Origin: Salinigranum salinum
GTDB taxonomy: Archaea > Halobacteriota > Halobacteria > Halobacteriales > Haloferacaceae
Direction: 5' to 3'
DNA length: 64,000 bases
Assembly (NCBI RefSeq): GCF_009176545.1
Contig: NZ_VTOJ01000001.1
Span: forward strand, 62,001 to 126,000
A program made the translations under genes and the position numbers. Below are positions 42,262 to 53,775 of this stretch, one piece after another; the stretch's first letter is position 1, and each line of letters begins with the position of its first letter. The notes below the pieces were generated by a model that worked only from the letters and a program-made list of their open reading frames with translations, was not told the DNA's origin and did not search any database.

Positions 42262-43326
42262 ATGAGCACGCCAGACCTCGGGACGGTCCGACGGTGGCAC
42301 CGGCAGGCCGACGCACACCCCTCGCTCGTGCTGTCGCGAGCCGCCCTCGTCGCGCTGGCGATCGGCTTCGGCTTCGTGGGTGTCGCCGGGATAGACGTGC
42401 CGCTGGAAGCACAGATGGTCGTCTACCTCATGGGAATGGTCGCGCTCAATCTCCCGCACGGCGGCTACGAACACTTCGAGAACCTCCGACGGCGGCGGCC
42501 GACGTTTCGCTGGCGGTACGTCGCCGCCTACCTCGGCGTCATCGCGGGGTTCGTCGGCCTCTTCCTCCTGGCACCGGTCGCCGGGCTCGCGCTGGCGCTC
42601 TGTGTCGCGATGGCGAAGGGCGGCATCGGCGGCCTCCACGTGATGGACGCGACGACGGGGACTGACCACCTCGAGACGTGCGTCCAGCGCGCGCTCGCCG
42701 TCGCCGTGCGCGGTGGTGCGGTGATGCTCGTCCCCATCGTGTTCTGGCCGGAGACGTTCCACGCGTTCAGCGCCCTGATGGTCGGCCTCGTCGACCCCGG
42801 CGGTCTCGCGCCCTACGCCGCGTTCTTCGACGTGACTCGTCCCCTGATCGCCGGAGGGTACGGCCTCGCCCTCGCGACCCACGTCGGCCTCGGCTACCTG
42901 CGGGGAGGGGGACGGTCGTGGCTCGTCGACGCCGGCGAGTCGCTCCTCCTCGCGGCGTACTTCGCCGCCGTGCCGGTCCTCGTGGCCGTCGGGCTCTACT
43001 TCCCGTTCTGGTACTCGGCCCGTCAGGTCGCGCGGACCCAGACGGTAGACGACTTCGACGGCGGCGGCGAGGGCTGGGACCTCGTCGGCGGCGAGTCGGC
43101 CTCGACCGTGGCACTGCGGGCGTGGCTGGTCCTGATCGCCGGCGCGCTCGCCACCTTCTCCGTGCTCGCCGCGGTCTACTGGGCGTTCCCCAACCCGCTG
43201 GCCGGGAGTTCGCTCCTGCCGGGGGCCGTCGCGTTCTGGAGCGTCTTCATCAGCATCGTCGCCCTCCCGCACGTCGTCGTCGGGTCGATGCTGGACCGAG
43301 AGCGAGGGATCTGGTACGTGCCGTAA
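42262..43326 (+). CDS. blh: Brp/Blh-family beta-carotene 15,15'-dioxygenase
   Basis: A 354-residue membrane enzyme that cleaves beta-carotene to retinal, the rhodopsin chromophore. Family motifs with iron-ligand histidines are LPHGGYEHFENL, GGLHVMDATTGTDHLE, the FPFWYSARQVAR segment and LPHVVVGSMLDRERGIWY. About eight spans are visible. The ATG at 42262 follows a TATA box at leaderless distance. It is divergent from the crtI-like gene. No rhodopsin gene is in this window, so the retinal must serve an opsin elsewhere. Confidence 0.95.
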   Translation: MSTPDLGTVRRWHRQADAHPSLVLSRAALVALAIGFGFVGVAGIDVPLEAQMVVYLMGMVALNLPHGGYEHFENLRRRRPTFRWRYVAAYLGVIAGFVGLFLLAPVAGLALALCVAMAKGGIGGLHVMDATTGTDHLETCVQRALAVAVRGGAVMLVPIVFWPETFHAFSALMVGLVDPGGLAPYAAFFDVTRPLIAGGYGLALATHVGLGYLRGGGRSWLVDAGESLLLAAYFAAVPVLVAVGLYFPFWYSARQVARTQTVDDFDGGGEGWDLVGGESASTVALRAWLVLIAGALATFSVLAAVYWAFPNPLAGSSLLPGAVAFWSVFISIVALPHVVVGSMLDRERGIWYVP

Positions 43327-43528
43327 GGGTGGTCGAGAGCCGCTCCACGAAACACCAGTGCCGGCGGATCGCAGGACCGAGACGTGCCGCGTCGTCCGCG
43401 GGTGGCAGCCGGAGACGAACCGTCGGAAAGAACGTGCGAGTGGCGGCACCAGTTAGCCCGTTCGAGCGGTCGGGTACGGTTTCCAACCGTCGAGCCCCAC
43501 CGGAAATCCGACGGGGACAGTTTCCTCG

Positions 43529-44569
43529 TCAGTACTGTGGGTCGAAGTCGAGGTCCTCGTTCGCGAACGTGTACGACCTGATACCGGACTCCGCACAGTA
43601 CGACTCGAGTTCCGATGGCGGGACGTACGCCCGGCCGTTCGAGTGCTCGTCGAGCTGGTGCTGGAAGACGACGGTGATCTCCTGATCGCCGTCCCGCTCG
43701 TCACCGGCCGCGACGACGACCGCCAGGTCCGGATCGCTGTAGTCCGGTTTGATGACGTAATCCCCCGGTGTGAAGGGGTACTCGGCGGGAGAGAGGTTGG
43801 AGTGCTTGTACGTGTAGAGTGTGACGCCCTGGTCGTCGCAGTAGGAGGCTAGCTTCGCCGGGTGTATCTCGCGCCAGTTTCCGGGTCCTGCGTCGAGCGT
43901 GCTCGGAAAGGCGACGCTGACCGCCTCACCGTCCATCGACTGCCCGTAAAGACTGACGTCCTTCTCGGGGGGGAGGACCTCTACGACGATGGCCACCGAC
44001 GCGTCGTCGTCATCCGGTTTTACGACACGGTCGCCGGGGGCGAACGGGTTCTCCGGCTGCTGATTCAGATGGACCGTGTTCGGGCCCAACTCGTGCAACT
44101 CGTTCATCGAGCGCACGGCGAGGTGTGCCAGTTTCTCCGGCTCCTCGCCCGAGTACGCGTCCTGCGTTCGGACCTTCGATTCGAGCGTTTCAGTCCGTTC
44201 CCACCCGAGGAGGATGAGCGCGTCCTCGTTGTCACGACGCCAGACCATCACGACGATATCGTCGTCCGGGTCGCTGTCGAGAAGGTTCTCAGGACGGAAC
44301 GAAGAGACGTCACGAGACGTCTTCACGTCGACCGCGTAGCCGAAGACCTCGAAGTCGTGGCCACAGAAGCTCTCCGGGTTGCACCGACGGATGGCTTCCT
44401 CGTTCTTCCACTCCCACAGTTCGACCGGGAGGTACTCGCGACAGAACTGCTCGAAGGCGAGTTCACCGAGGTTGCCGGCGCGTTTCGCGTCCAGGTGGTC
44501 CGAACCCTGGATGACCGCCTGGTGGTGGGCGCGTTCCCTGTCGATCTCGTCCGGCGTGTACAGGTACAC
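43529..44569 (-). CDS. Unrecognised PD-(D/E)XK-like protein with duplicated C-terminal domain
   Basis: A 346-residue cytoplasmic protein I cannot place in a named family. Residues 25-125 look like a PD-(D/E)XK nuclease core: Glu36 in AGNLGELAFEQF, Asp72 in CGHDFEVFGYAVDVKTSR, and Asp81-Val-Lys83 as the D-x-K motif. Residues 175-254 and 265-336 are a tandem duplication of one beta-rich domain sharing PF.PGD.V.KPD..D...A.VV, then V.F...LD, and SYC...G...YT. The start is GTG 44569; codon use is less GC-extreme than neighbours. It is flanked by blh (convergent) and peroxiredoxin (co-oriented), with no methylase or helicase beside it. A solitary defence nuclease or repair enzyme are the options. 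Confidence 0.8.
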   Translation of the reverse strand: MYLYTPDEIDRERAHHQAVIQGSDHLDAKRAGNLGELAFEQFCREYLPVELWEWKNEEAIRRCNPESFCGHDFEVFGYAVDVKTSRDVSSFRPENLLDSDPDDDIVVMVWRRDNEDALILLGWERTETLESKVRTQDAYSGEEPEKLAHLAVRSMNELHELGPNTVHLNQQPENPFAPGDRVVKPDDDDASVAIVVEVLPPEKDVSLYGQSMDGEAVSVAFPSTLDAGPGNWREIHPAKLASYCDDQGVTLYTYKHSNLSPAEYPFTPGDYVIKPDYSDPDLAVVVAAGDERDGDQEITVVFQHQLDEHSNGRAYVPPSELESYCAESGIRSYTFANEDLDFDPQY

Positions 44570-44722
44570 TGAAGCTAGGAGTTCGATCAGAGATAACAGT
44601 CTTTCCGCGGAGATACACTGTTTGATAATCGAACGTCCCGACGAGGAGCCGGTAGCCGTGCCGCACCGACGACGTACTCCTCGGCGGCGGCGAGGACCGA
44701 GTCGTTGACGAAGACGGTTCCG

Positions 44723-45196
44723 TCAGGCCGCCCGGATCGCGTCCAGCACCGCCTCGTAGTCCGGTTCGTTCGTCGGGTCGTCGGCCACCCACTCGTAGAC
44801 GACCGCTCCCTCGTCGTCGAGGACGAACACCGCGCGGTTGGCGATGCCGTAGAGCCCGAGACCCGGGGCGTCGAGGCCGACCCCGTACGCCCCGATGGCC
44901 GCCTCGCCCATGTCGCTCACGAGATCGAAGCCGAGGTCGTACTCCTCGGCGAACGCCCCGAGCGTGAACGGCGAGTCGGCGCTGACGCCGAACAGCGTGG
45001 CGCCGGCGGCCTCGATCTCGTCGGCGTGTTCTTCGAACGTGACCATCTCGTTCGTGCAGACCGGCGTGAACGCGCCCGGGAAGAACGCCAGCACCACCGG
45101 CCCGGAGCCGAGGTGGTCGGACAGGTCGAACGGTTCCGGCTCGTCGCTGCCGAGCGTCGCGGTGAACGTCGGCGCGGAGTTGCCTTCGAGTGACAT
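44723..45196 (-). CDS. Peroxiredoxin (AhpC/TSA family)
   Basis: A 157-residue thiol peroxidase that reduces hydrogen peroxide and organic peroxides. The peroxidatic cysteine is Cys47 in FFPGAFTPVCTNEM, the conserved P-x3-T-x2-C motif. FGVSADSPFTLGAFAEEYDL and the later AVFVLDDEGAVVYEW strand fit the fold. There is no clear resolving cysteine near the C-terminus, so it is probably a 1-Cys or BCP-like enzyme that uses an outside thiol. It starts at ATG 45196, 23-31 bp after a TATA box. Confidence 0.95.
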   Translation of the reverse strand: MSLEGNSAPTFTATLGSDEPEPFDLSDHLGSGPVVLAFFPGAFTPVCTNEMVTFEEHADEIEAAGATLFGVSADSPFTLGAFAEEYDLGFDLVSDMGEAAIGAYGVGLDAPGLGLYGIANRAVFVLDDEGAVVYEWVADDPTNEPDYEAVLDAIRAA

Positions 45197-45218
45197 AGAC
45201 CGCAGTACGCCGGGAGCG

Positions 45219-45227
45219 GTATAAAGT
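45219..45227 (-). promoter_or_regulatory. TATA box for the peroxiredoxin gene
   Basis: Minus-strand ACTTTATACC just upstream, with a further AT-rich AAAAATATAAT at 45237-45247 that may be a second box or activator site. Confidence 0.6.
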
Positions 45228-45335
45228 GTTTCTTCGATTATATTTTTGGGTCGTGGAGGTGTCGGACAGCCCCGGCCGGTCCGGACGGTGAAGCGATTCC
45301 GGAACGGGGCGTTCCGCGACGGACGGCACCTGACG

Positions 45336-46535
45336 TCATCCCGAGAACAGCGAGTTGTGCACGGGCGCGTAGTCGCTCCCGTTGTCTTCCTCGGGAGCCG
45401 TATCGTGGACCGCCGTCCCGTCGACCCCCTCGGCGAGGAAGTCTCGCAAGGGCGGGCCGACCTTCTCGGGTTCGACGAGGAACGCGTCGTGGCCGTGGTC
45501 GGAGTCGACGACGTGGTGCGCGACCGGGACGTCCACACTTCGAAACGCCTCGGCCATCTCCTCGCTCTGCTCGACGGTGAAGTGCCAGTCACCCGTGAAG
45601 GAGAGCAACAGTGCCTCGCCCCCGAAGGCGGCGACGGCGGCGGCGTCGGACTCGTACCCCTCGGCGAGGTCGTAGTCGTCCATCGCCCGCGTCAGGTAGA
45701 GGTAGGAGTTGGCGTCGAATCTCTTCGTAAACTTCTCGGCCTGGTAGTCGAGGTACGACTCGACGTCCCGGTAGGGGAAGAAGGAAGCGGCGGGGTCGAC
45801 GGGGAAGGTGTCGCGGATGGCGTCCCTACCCGCGGAGCGACGTCCGAACTTCTGTTGCATGGAGTCCTTCGAGAGGTACATCACGTGGCCGATCTGCCGG
45901 GCGAGCGCGAGACCGTCTCGCGGCGGCTCACCGCCGTAGTAGTCGCCGCCGTCCCAGTTCGGGTCGGTCGTGATGGCACGACGGGCGATGGCGTCGAGCG
46001 CGAGACACTGCGGGTCGAGCCGCGCGGCGGCGGCGACCGGGACGATCCGCTCGACGTCGTCGGGGTACGCCACCGCCCAGTCGAGGACGTTCATTCCTCC
46101 GACCGAGCCGCCGACGACGGCGTGGAGCCGACCGACGCCGAGTTCGTCGAGGAGCGCGCGCTGGGCGTGCGTCCAGTCGCGCACCGTGACGGGGGGGAAG
46201 TCGGTCCCCCACGGCTCGCCGTCCGGTCCCTCGCTCGGGGGACCGTCGGTTCCGTAACAGGAGCCGGGGACGTTCGCACACACCACGTAGTACTCCTTCG
46301 TGTCGACGGCCTTGCCGGGGCCGACGATGTCGTCCCACCACGCACGGGCCTGTCCCGCGGTCCCCTTGGTCTGCCGCCCCGAGACGTGCTGACTGCCGGT
46401 GAGTGCGTGACAGACGAGGACGGCGTTCGAGCCATCGAACTCGCCGTACGTCTCGTAGGCGACGGTGAAGTCGTCGATGACGTCGCCGCACGCGAACTCG
46501 AACCGGCCGATCGACCGGCGGTCGCGGGTGGTCAC
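45336..46535 (-). CDS. metX: Homoserine O-acetyltransferase
   Basis: Alpha/beta-hydrolase enzyme that acetylates homoserine for methionine synthesis, 399 residues. Key motifs are [28 protein letters not shown], the nucleophile elbow [14 protein letters not shown], and the C-terminal catalytic pair region [14 protein letters not shown] and [11 protein letters not shown]. The start is GTG at 46535, overlapping the metY stop (GTGA), so the pair is one transcript. An acidic C-terminal tail follows the hydrolase domain. Confidence 0.96.
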   Translation of the reverse strand: MTTRDRRSIGRFEFACGDVIDDFTVAYETYGEFDGSNAVLVCHALTGSQHVSGRQTKGTAGQARAWWDDIVGPGKAVDTKEYYVVCANVPGSCYGTDGPPSEGPDGEPWGTDFPPVTVRDWTHAQRALLDELGVGRLHAVVGGSVGGMNVLDWAVAYPDDVERIVPVAAAARLDPQCLALDAIARRAITTDPNWDGGDYYGGEPPRDGLALARQIGHVMYLSKDSMQQKFGRRSAGRDAIRDTFPVDPAASFFPYRDVESYLDYQAEKFTKRFDANSYLYLTRAMDDYDLAEGYESDAAAVAAFGGEALLLSFTGDWHFTVEQSEEMAEAFRSVDVPVAHHVVDSDHGHDAFLVEPEKVGPPLRDFLAEGVDGTAVHDTAPEEDNGSDYAPVHNSLFSG

Positions 46536-47851
46536 GAACGGTCCGCCTCCGCGTCCCTACCGTCCCTGCCGTCCCCGTTCGGCACGGTGGCGAGCCCCCG
46601 TTCGAGATCCGCGACGATGTCGTCGGGGTCCTCGATCCCGACCGACAGGCGGAGCATGTCGGGAGCGACTCCCGCGGCGCGCTGTTCGTCGGCCGAGAGC
46701 TGGGCGTGCGTCGTCGACGCGGGGTGGATGATCAGCGTCTTCGCGTCGCCGATGTTCGCGAGGAACGACGCGAGTTCGACCGACTCACAGAGGGCCTTGG
46801 CCGTCTCGTACCCACCCGCGAGGCCGAACGTCACCATCCCGCCGTAGCCGCCCTCGAGGTACCGCGTAGCGAGATCGTGCGTCTCGTGGCGCTCCAGTCC
46901 CGGATACGACACCCACGCGACGGCCGGATGCGCGTCGAGGAAGTCGGCGACGTGGGCGGCGTTCTCGCAGTGTTTCTCCATCCGCAGCGGGAGGGTCTCG
47001 ATCCCCTGGAGCGTCACCCAGGCGTCGAACGGCGACTGCTGGTTCCCCAGCGAGCGGACGGCGCGCTGGCGGGCGCATTCGGCGAACGCACGGTCGCCGA
47101 ACCTCTCGGAGAAGTCGACGCCGAACGCGGGGTTCTCCCCCGAGAGTTCGGGGTACTTGTCCGTCGCGCTCCACGGGAAGGTGCCGCCGTCGACGAGGAT
47201 CCCGCCGACGGTCGTCCCCGAGCCGTGGAGCCACTTCGTGGTCGACTCCCAGACGACGTCCGCACCGTGTTCGAGTGGGCGACAGAGCGAGGGCGTCGCG
47301 AAGGTGTTGTCCACCACGAGCGGCGTTTCGTTCGCGTGGGCGACGTCCGCGATGGCCGCGAAGTCGGGCGTCCGGAGCGAGGGGTTGGCGATGGTCTCGA
47401 CGTGGACGTACGCCGTTCGCTCGTCGACGGCCGCCTCGTACGCCGAGACGTCGAGCGTGTCGACGACGCGGCACTCGATCCCCCGCCTCGACGCCATCTT
47501 CGAGAGGTACGTCGCGGTGCCGCCGTACATGTCGGCGGCGGCGACGACGTTGTCGCCGCTCTCCGCGAGAACGCTCGTCGCGGAGTCGAGCGCGGCCATC
47601 CCCGCCGCGGTGGCGACGGCGTCCGTGCCGCCCTCGAGATCGGCCATCCGTCGTTCGAGGACGCGCGTCGTGGGGTTCGCGATGCGCGAGTAGACGTACC
47701 CCTCGGCCTCCAGCGCGTAGAGGTCCGCCGCGTAGTCGGCGTCGTCGAAGACGTAGGAGGTGGTCTGATAGATCGGTGGTGCGCGGGCACCCGTCGCCGG
47801 ATCCGGATCCTGGCCGGCGTGGAGGCTCCGGGTGTGGAAGCCACGGGTCAT
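46532..47851 (-). CDS. metY: O-acetylhomoserine aminocarboxypropyltransferase (sulfhydrylase)
   Basis: PLP enzyme of the Cys/Met metabolism family that combines O-acetylhomoserine with sulfide to give homocysteine; its substrate is made by MetX encoded just downstream. The 439-residue protein shows [29 protein letters not shown] at the start (in pieces), [22 protein letters not shown], and the PLP lysine in [13 protein letters not shown]. The long C-terminal part with [10 protein letters not shown] is typical of the sulfhydrylase branch. It is the first gene of the metYX operon, with a TATA box about 31 bp before the ATG. Confidence 0.96.
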   Translation of the reverse strand: MTRGFHTRSLHAGQDPDPATGARAPPIYQTTSYVFDDADYAADLYALEAEGYVYSRIANPTTRVLERRMADLEGGTDAVATAAGMAALDSATSVLAESGDNVVAAADMYGGTATYLSKMASRRGIECRVVDTLDVSAYEAAVDERTAYVHVETIANPSLRTPDFAAIADVAHANETPLVVDNTFATPSLCRPLEHGADVVWESTTKWLHGSGTTVGGILVDGGTFPWSATDKYPELSGENPAFGVDFSERFGDRAFAECARQRAVRSLGNQQSPFDAWVTLQGIETLPLRMEKHCENAAHVADFLDAHPAVAWVSYPGLERHETHDLATRYLEGGYGGMVTFGLAGGYETAKALCESVELASFLANIGDAKTLIIHPASTTHAQLSADEQRAAGVAPDMLRLSVGIEDPDDIVADLERGLATVPNGDGRDGRDAEADRS

Positions 47852-47876
47852 GTATACTACGCATATTTCTCGAATT

Positions 47877-47887
47877 CCTTATAACCC
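47877..47887 (-). promoter_or_regulatory. TATA box for the metY-metX operon
   Basis: Minus-strand GGGTTATAAGG, centred about 31 bp before ATG 47851. The intervening sequence (GAATTCGAGAAATATGCGTA) is AT-rich. Confidence 0.6.
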
Positions 47888-48079
47888 GCAGTTACGGCAA
47901 GGACTGCAGCCGTCGGGGCACATCGTCGTGTGATCGGGCGAACGACGCGGTTTCGGGGGCGCGTGGGTCGTGTGCACGAGACGCGGACGGTCAGACACGA
48001 AGCAGGCGTACTCGGAGACAGAGAACAGCACAGTGAACGACACCCACACCTGCACCACGACGACGGCGTTCAGCGCGTA
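47888..48079. other. Intergenic stretch upstream of metY
   Basis: No supportable gene. A minus-strand frame (47879-48121) ends in a cysteine-rich tail but overlaps the metY TATA box and a gene remnant on the other strand. Confidence 0.4.
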
Positions 48080-48370
48080 CGGGTACCCGACGGGAACGAT
48101 CTCATCCAGCGGACGTACCACGAACTCACGGACGGAACGACCGAGACCGACGCGTCGCGGATCCGGTTCGGCGAACTCGACACCGCGTTCCGGTGAGCGT
48201 TCACCGGACTCACGACGCTGGGAGAGCTCCCGCCGGTCGTCGAGGCGGCGCTGGCGGACGGGCTCTACTTCACTCGCGAACAGTACGAGGGGACCGACGC
48301 CGACCTCCGGCCGGTGGTCGTCCCCGCGTTCTACCGCGAGGTCACCGGCTTCCGCTGCGCGTACCGCTGA
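48080..48370 (+). pseudogene. Remnant of an unidentified gene with an in-frame TGA
   Basis: A protein-like frame reads NDLIQRTYHELTDGTTETDA and RIRFGELDTAFR, hits TGA at 48194-48196, and continues in the same frame with LTTLGELPPVVEAALADGLY, FTREQYEGTDADLRPVVVPA and FYREVTGFRCAYR before the true stop at 48368. Upstream of 48080 the frame is not protein-like, so the 5' end is missing. I do not recognise the family. Codon choice is typical of a real haloarchaeal gene. Confidence 0.55.
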
Positions 48371-48539
48371 CGACCTTCCGCCGCTCCGACGACCGGTTCA
48401 GAGGAGAGACAGCCCGGTCGAAACGCTATACGAGCGACCATCACGGAAGCGGTCAGCACTGCCCGGACCGCAGTCGGTGACGCGCGGGCGGTACGTTAAC
48501 GACAGGAGCGTCCGTTCGTGAGCGGCCGCGCCGGAGCGG

Positions 48540-49745
48540 TCAGACGTTCGTGGCCGGACCGATCTGTTCGGTGTCGGCCACCAGCGCAGAGACTGTCTCC
48601 TCGAGCGCGTCTACTCGACCACACAACCGTTCGTTCTCGTCTTGGACCTCCTGGATCGTCGTCCGTAACCGTTCGTTCTCACGGGCGAACTCGTCGACGA
48701 GTCGCTGCTGTCGTTCGGCGCTCGTTTCGACGGCGGTGAGACGGTTGTGGTAGGTGTGGAGTCGCCCGGCGACCGGTTCGAGGTCGTGCAACCCGACCGC
48801 GACCGTCACTGTCGTCTCTTCGGGGCCTCCCTCCTCGACACCGGCGAGTGCACGCCCGATCATCAGTGGGTGTTCGAGCGGGTCCCACGCGGCCGGGTCG
48901 ACGGCGCTGGCGACTCCGTCGTCCGCGTCCGCAGGGACGAGGAGATCGCCGGCGTCGACCGGCCCGCGAACGCGAACCGCCACCTGTCCGGTGAGCGCGA
49001 GCGGAAGGTGAGCGTGTTCCTCCCCGTCGGGCGGGGTGTTCCCGAGGACGACGTAGCGGTCCGAGACCACCAGCACAGCGTCGGCTCCGGTCGTTTCGCG
49101 GACGACCTCCCCTGCACGGAGTCCCACGACCGCGCCCGGCTCGAACTGGTCTGCAGGGTCCGCTTTCGGGAAGAACTCGGCGAAGTCACCGAAGCCGCTC
49201 GCGTACGCGATCCCACCGCCACTGCCCTCGATGCGGCCGACGACGGTGCCTTCGTCCATGAACGTCACGAGGTTCTGACTGCTGTCGGGAGACGGGTCGT
49301 TCACCTTCAGCGCCAGGACGTTACCGTCTCCGTCCGAACTCGTGTTCTCGATCGCGACCACGTGATTGCCCACCACGTGGGCGCGTCCACTGACACCGTC
49401 TCTGACGTCGAGCCTCGTGCGAGCGTCGGTCTCGGAGTCGGTTCCGACACCCACCGTCCCCGCGAACGTAGCCGCGTCCTCCGTGAGGTCGAGAGTATCG
49501 AACGTCGGGCGGCGTCCGGTAGACGTCAGCGCCGTCCAAGAGGAACCGTCGCCGACGTACACCCGCTCGGTGTCGGTGGCGAGGAACTTCGCTCCGTCCT
49601 TGGGTTCGTACACCACCTTGCGCTCGTCACGGTCACGGATCTCGATGTCGGTGTCGTACTGTTCGAAGTTCTCGTTCAGCGGGACGTGCCAGTTCTCTTC
49701 ACCCTTCGCCGGAACGTTGTATTGGTGGTTCTGTGTTGGAGACAT
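48540..49745 (-). CDS. Tail-fibre-like protein with peptidase G2-type domain and C-terminal coiled coil
   Basis: A 401-residue protein. The N-terminus (NVPAKGEENWHVPLNENFEQ) is of a kind seen in haloarchaeal tail-fibre or baseplate-like proteins. Residues 45-175 are beta-rich (VYVGDGSSWTAL, then RLDVRDGVSG). Residues 180-320 resemble the peptidase G2/IMC autoproteolytic domain of phage tail spikes (GFGDFAEFF, PGAVVGLRAGEVVRET, SDRYVVLGNTP). Residues 322-391 form a coiled coil with heptads (LHTYHNRLTAVETSAERQ onward). No signal peptide is seen. It lies 27 bp after a small membrane gene on the same strand. No capsid or terminase is nearby, so it is an orphan tail-like gene or part of a surface system. 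Confidence 0.75.
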   Translation of the reverse strand: MSPTQNHQYNVPAKGEENWHVPLNENFEQYDTDIEIRDRDERKVVYEPKDGAKFLATDTERVYVGDGSSWTALTSTGRRPTFDTLDLTEDAATFAGTVGVGTDSETDARTRLDVRDGVSGRAHVVGNHVVAIENTSSDGDGNVLALKVNDPSPDSSQNLVTFMDEGTVVGRIEGSGGGIAYASGFGDFAEFFPKADPADQFEPGAVVGLRAGEVVRETTGADAVLVVSDRYVVLGNTPPDGEEHAHLPLALTGQVAVRVRGPVDAGDLLVPADADDGVASAVDPAAWDPLEHPLMIGRALAGVEEGGPEETTVTVAVGLHDLEPVAGRLHTYHNRLTAVETSAERQQRLVDEFARENERLRTTIQEVQDENERLCGRVDALEETVSALVADTEQIGPATNV

Positions 49746-49772
49746 GGGTCCACTCTTCGGTTGTCGTCGGCG

Positions 49773-50303
49773 CTACCCGCCGTAGGTGTGGTGTCCGTAC
49801 CGTCGCTCGCCGTAGTGGGTCTCGAGGACCGATGGTGTCACCGACTGATCGGGAGGCGTGTCCGTCGCCGTCGTCGTTCCATCGGACGAACCGGGAGTCC
49901 CGCCATCTGACGACGAATCCGGGAGCAGCGGCGGGACGCGGTCGGCCCCGACGAAGTGCCAGAAGCCCCCGACGACGGCGACGAGAGTTCCCACAGCGGT
50001 GACGAGGGTTCGACGATCGGGCGACGGCGCAGACCCGGAATTCGAGGGGAAGTTGAACGTGACGCCGACGACGGGAACCGTCACGCTCTCGATCCACTGG
50101 TAGTAGGCCAGTAAGACGAGAAAGATGCTCAGTGGCGCGGCCAGAAGCAGCACGCGTGCCTGCTGGGGATACCGGTCGAACAGTCCGAACCGGATCAACA
50201 CCCAGAGGACGACGACGAACGCGACCACCCATCCGATGGTGCTCACGGCGAATCCCCACCAGGAGCGGCCGACGGATTCACCCCCTCGACGATCGGCAGG
50301 CAT
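49773..50303 (-). CDS. Three-span membrane protein preceding the tail-fibre-like gene
   Basis: A 176-residue unrecognised protein with hydrophobic spans near residues 18-40, 50-68 and 97-117 and a Ser/Thr/Asp-rich tail ending ETHYGERRYGHHTYGG. The His/Tyr/Gly-rich end is unusual. The ATG at 50303 is preceded by an AT-rich promoter (TATTATTAACACTAATATC on the minus strand). Tight spacing to the tail-fibre-like gene suggests one operon, perhaps an anchor and its surface or secreted partner. Confidence 0.7.
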   Translation of the reverse strand: MPADRRGGESVGRSWWGFAVSTIGWVVAFVVVLWVLIRFGLFDRYPQQARVLLLAAPLSIFLVLLAYYQWIESVTVPVVGVTFNFPSNSGSAPSPDRRTLVTAVGTLVAVVGGFWHFVGADRVPPLLPDSSSDGGTPGSSDGTTTATDTPPDQSVTPSVLETHYGERRYGHHTYGG

Positions 50304-50338
50304 ACTATACGATCGTCGATATTAGTGTTAATAATACA

Positions 50339-51019
50339 TCACTTTTTTGCCGGATAGCCGGACGTTCTGTGGACCTCACGAATCACCGCGTCACTCGGCC
50401 GGCCACTCGCCAGGACGGCTGTCCGTCGTCTCGACGTCGGTGCCGGCGTCATCCATCGTCTCGCCGACCGTGCGAACCGGCGGGGCACCTGTTCGGGCGC
50501 GAGGGGCCCATGTTCGACACGCGGAAGATCTACCCGCCGAGGTGGGCCGACCCGCCGGGGCTGCTGACGTTGCGCTCCGTGGCGCCGTTGACGACGAACG
50601 TGGCGTCGTGCTCGCGGGCGACCTCGCAGATATCGGTGCCAGGGGTGAGCAGGCGCGTCGAGGTCTCGTTGTGGACCAGCGTCACGACGTCGGTGTCGTC
50701 GGTGACGGCCGCGGCGACGTCGTCGACCGCGATGGACTCGTCCCACTCGACGCGCGTACACAAAGGCGTGAGCGGTCGGCGATCCGGGCGAATCGACGGC
50801 CGAACGTCCCGCTGACGAGCGAGACGACCCGCCCCGGTCGTCGGCTCCCCCGGAGAGCGACGAGTGCTCGAAGACGGAGTCGAGTCCGTCCCGGGCGCGC
50901 TCGTACACCGCCTCGAACTCGGCGGAGCGGTGCGACACCATCGGCTCTGCCATCGACGGGGGCACCTCGTCTGTCACCGGCACGGGGTTGGGGTTGAGGA
51001 GCATGAAGTCCTCGGTCAT
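50339..51019 (-). pseudogene. Frameshifted class V aminotransferase (alanine-glyoxylate/serine-pyruvate type)
   Basis: Four family segments survive in order but in different frames. At the start: MLLNPNPVPVTDEVPPSMAE then HRSAEFEAVYERARDGLDSVF (from ATG 51019). Near 50770-50830: VVSLVSGTFGRRFARIADRS. At 50530-50763: RVEWDESIAVDDVAAAV, DTDVVTLVHNETSTRLLTPG and HDATFVVNGAT. Near 50490-50520: FRVSNMGP, with a C-terminal tail PSDAVIREVH later. About 35 residues with the Gly-rich PLP region are missing after the first segment, and the block with the PLP lysine is also lost. It is clearly dead. Confidence 0.8.
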
Positions 51020-53665
<2,646 letters not shown>

Positions 53666-53775
53666 GACGCGTGACTGCGGAGGACGCCCGTTCCACGGGG
53701 TCACGACTCGGGCGGTAAATACGCCACAGGTGACACGCCAGCAACGTTTTTCTCGCTCACGCCCTGTAACAAGTG

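Noticed and set aside
44588-44731. Minus-strand frame reading RPDGTVFVNDSVLAAAEEYV after the peroxiredoxin
   Set aside because: It is protein-like for about 25 residues but has no start codon, is short, and could be a chance frame in GC-rich DNA.
47879-48121. Minus-strand 80-codon frame with a cysteine-rich end (CPDGCSPCRNCGL)
   Set aside because: It overlaps the metY TATA box and the better-supported gene remnant on the other strand; the rest of the translation is not protein-like.
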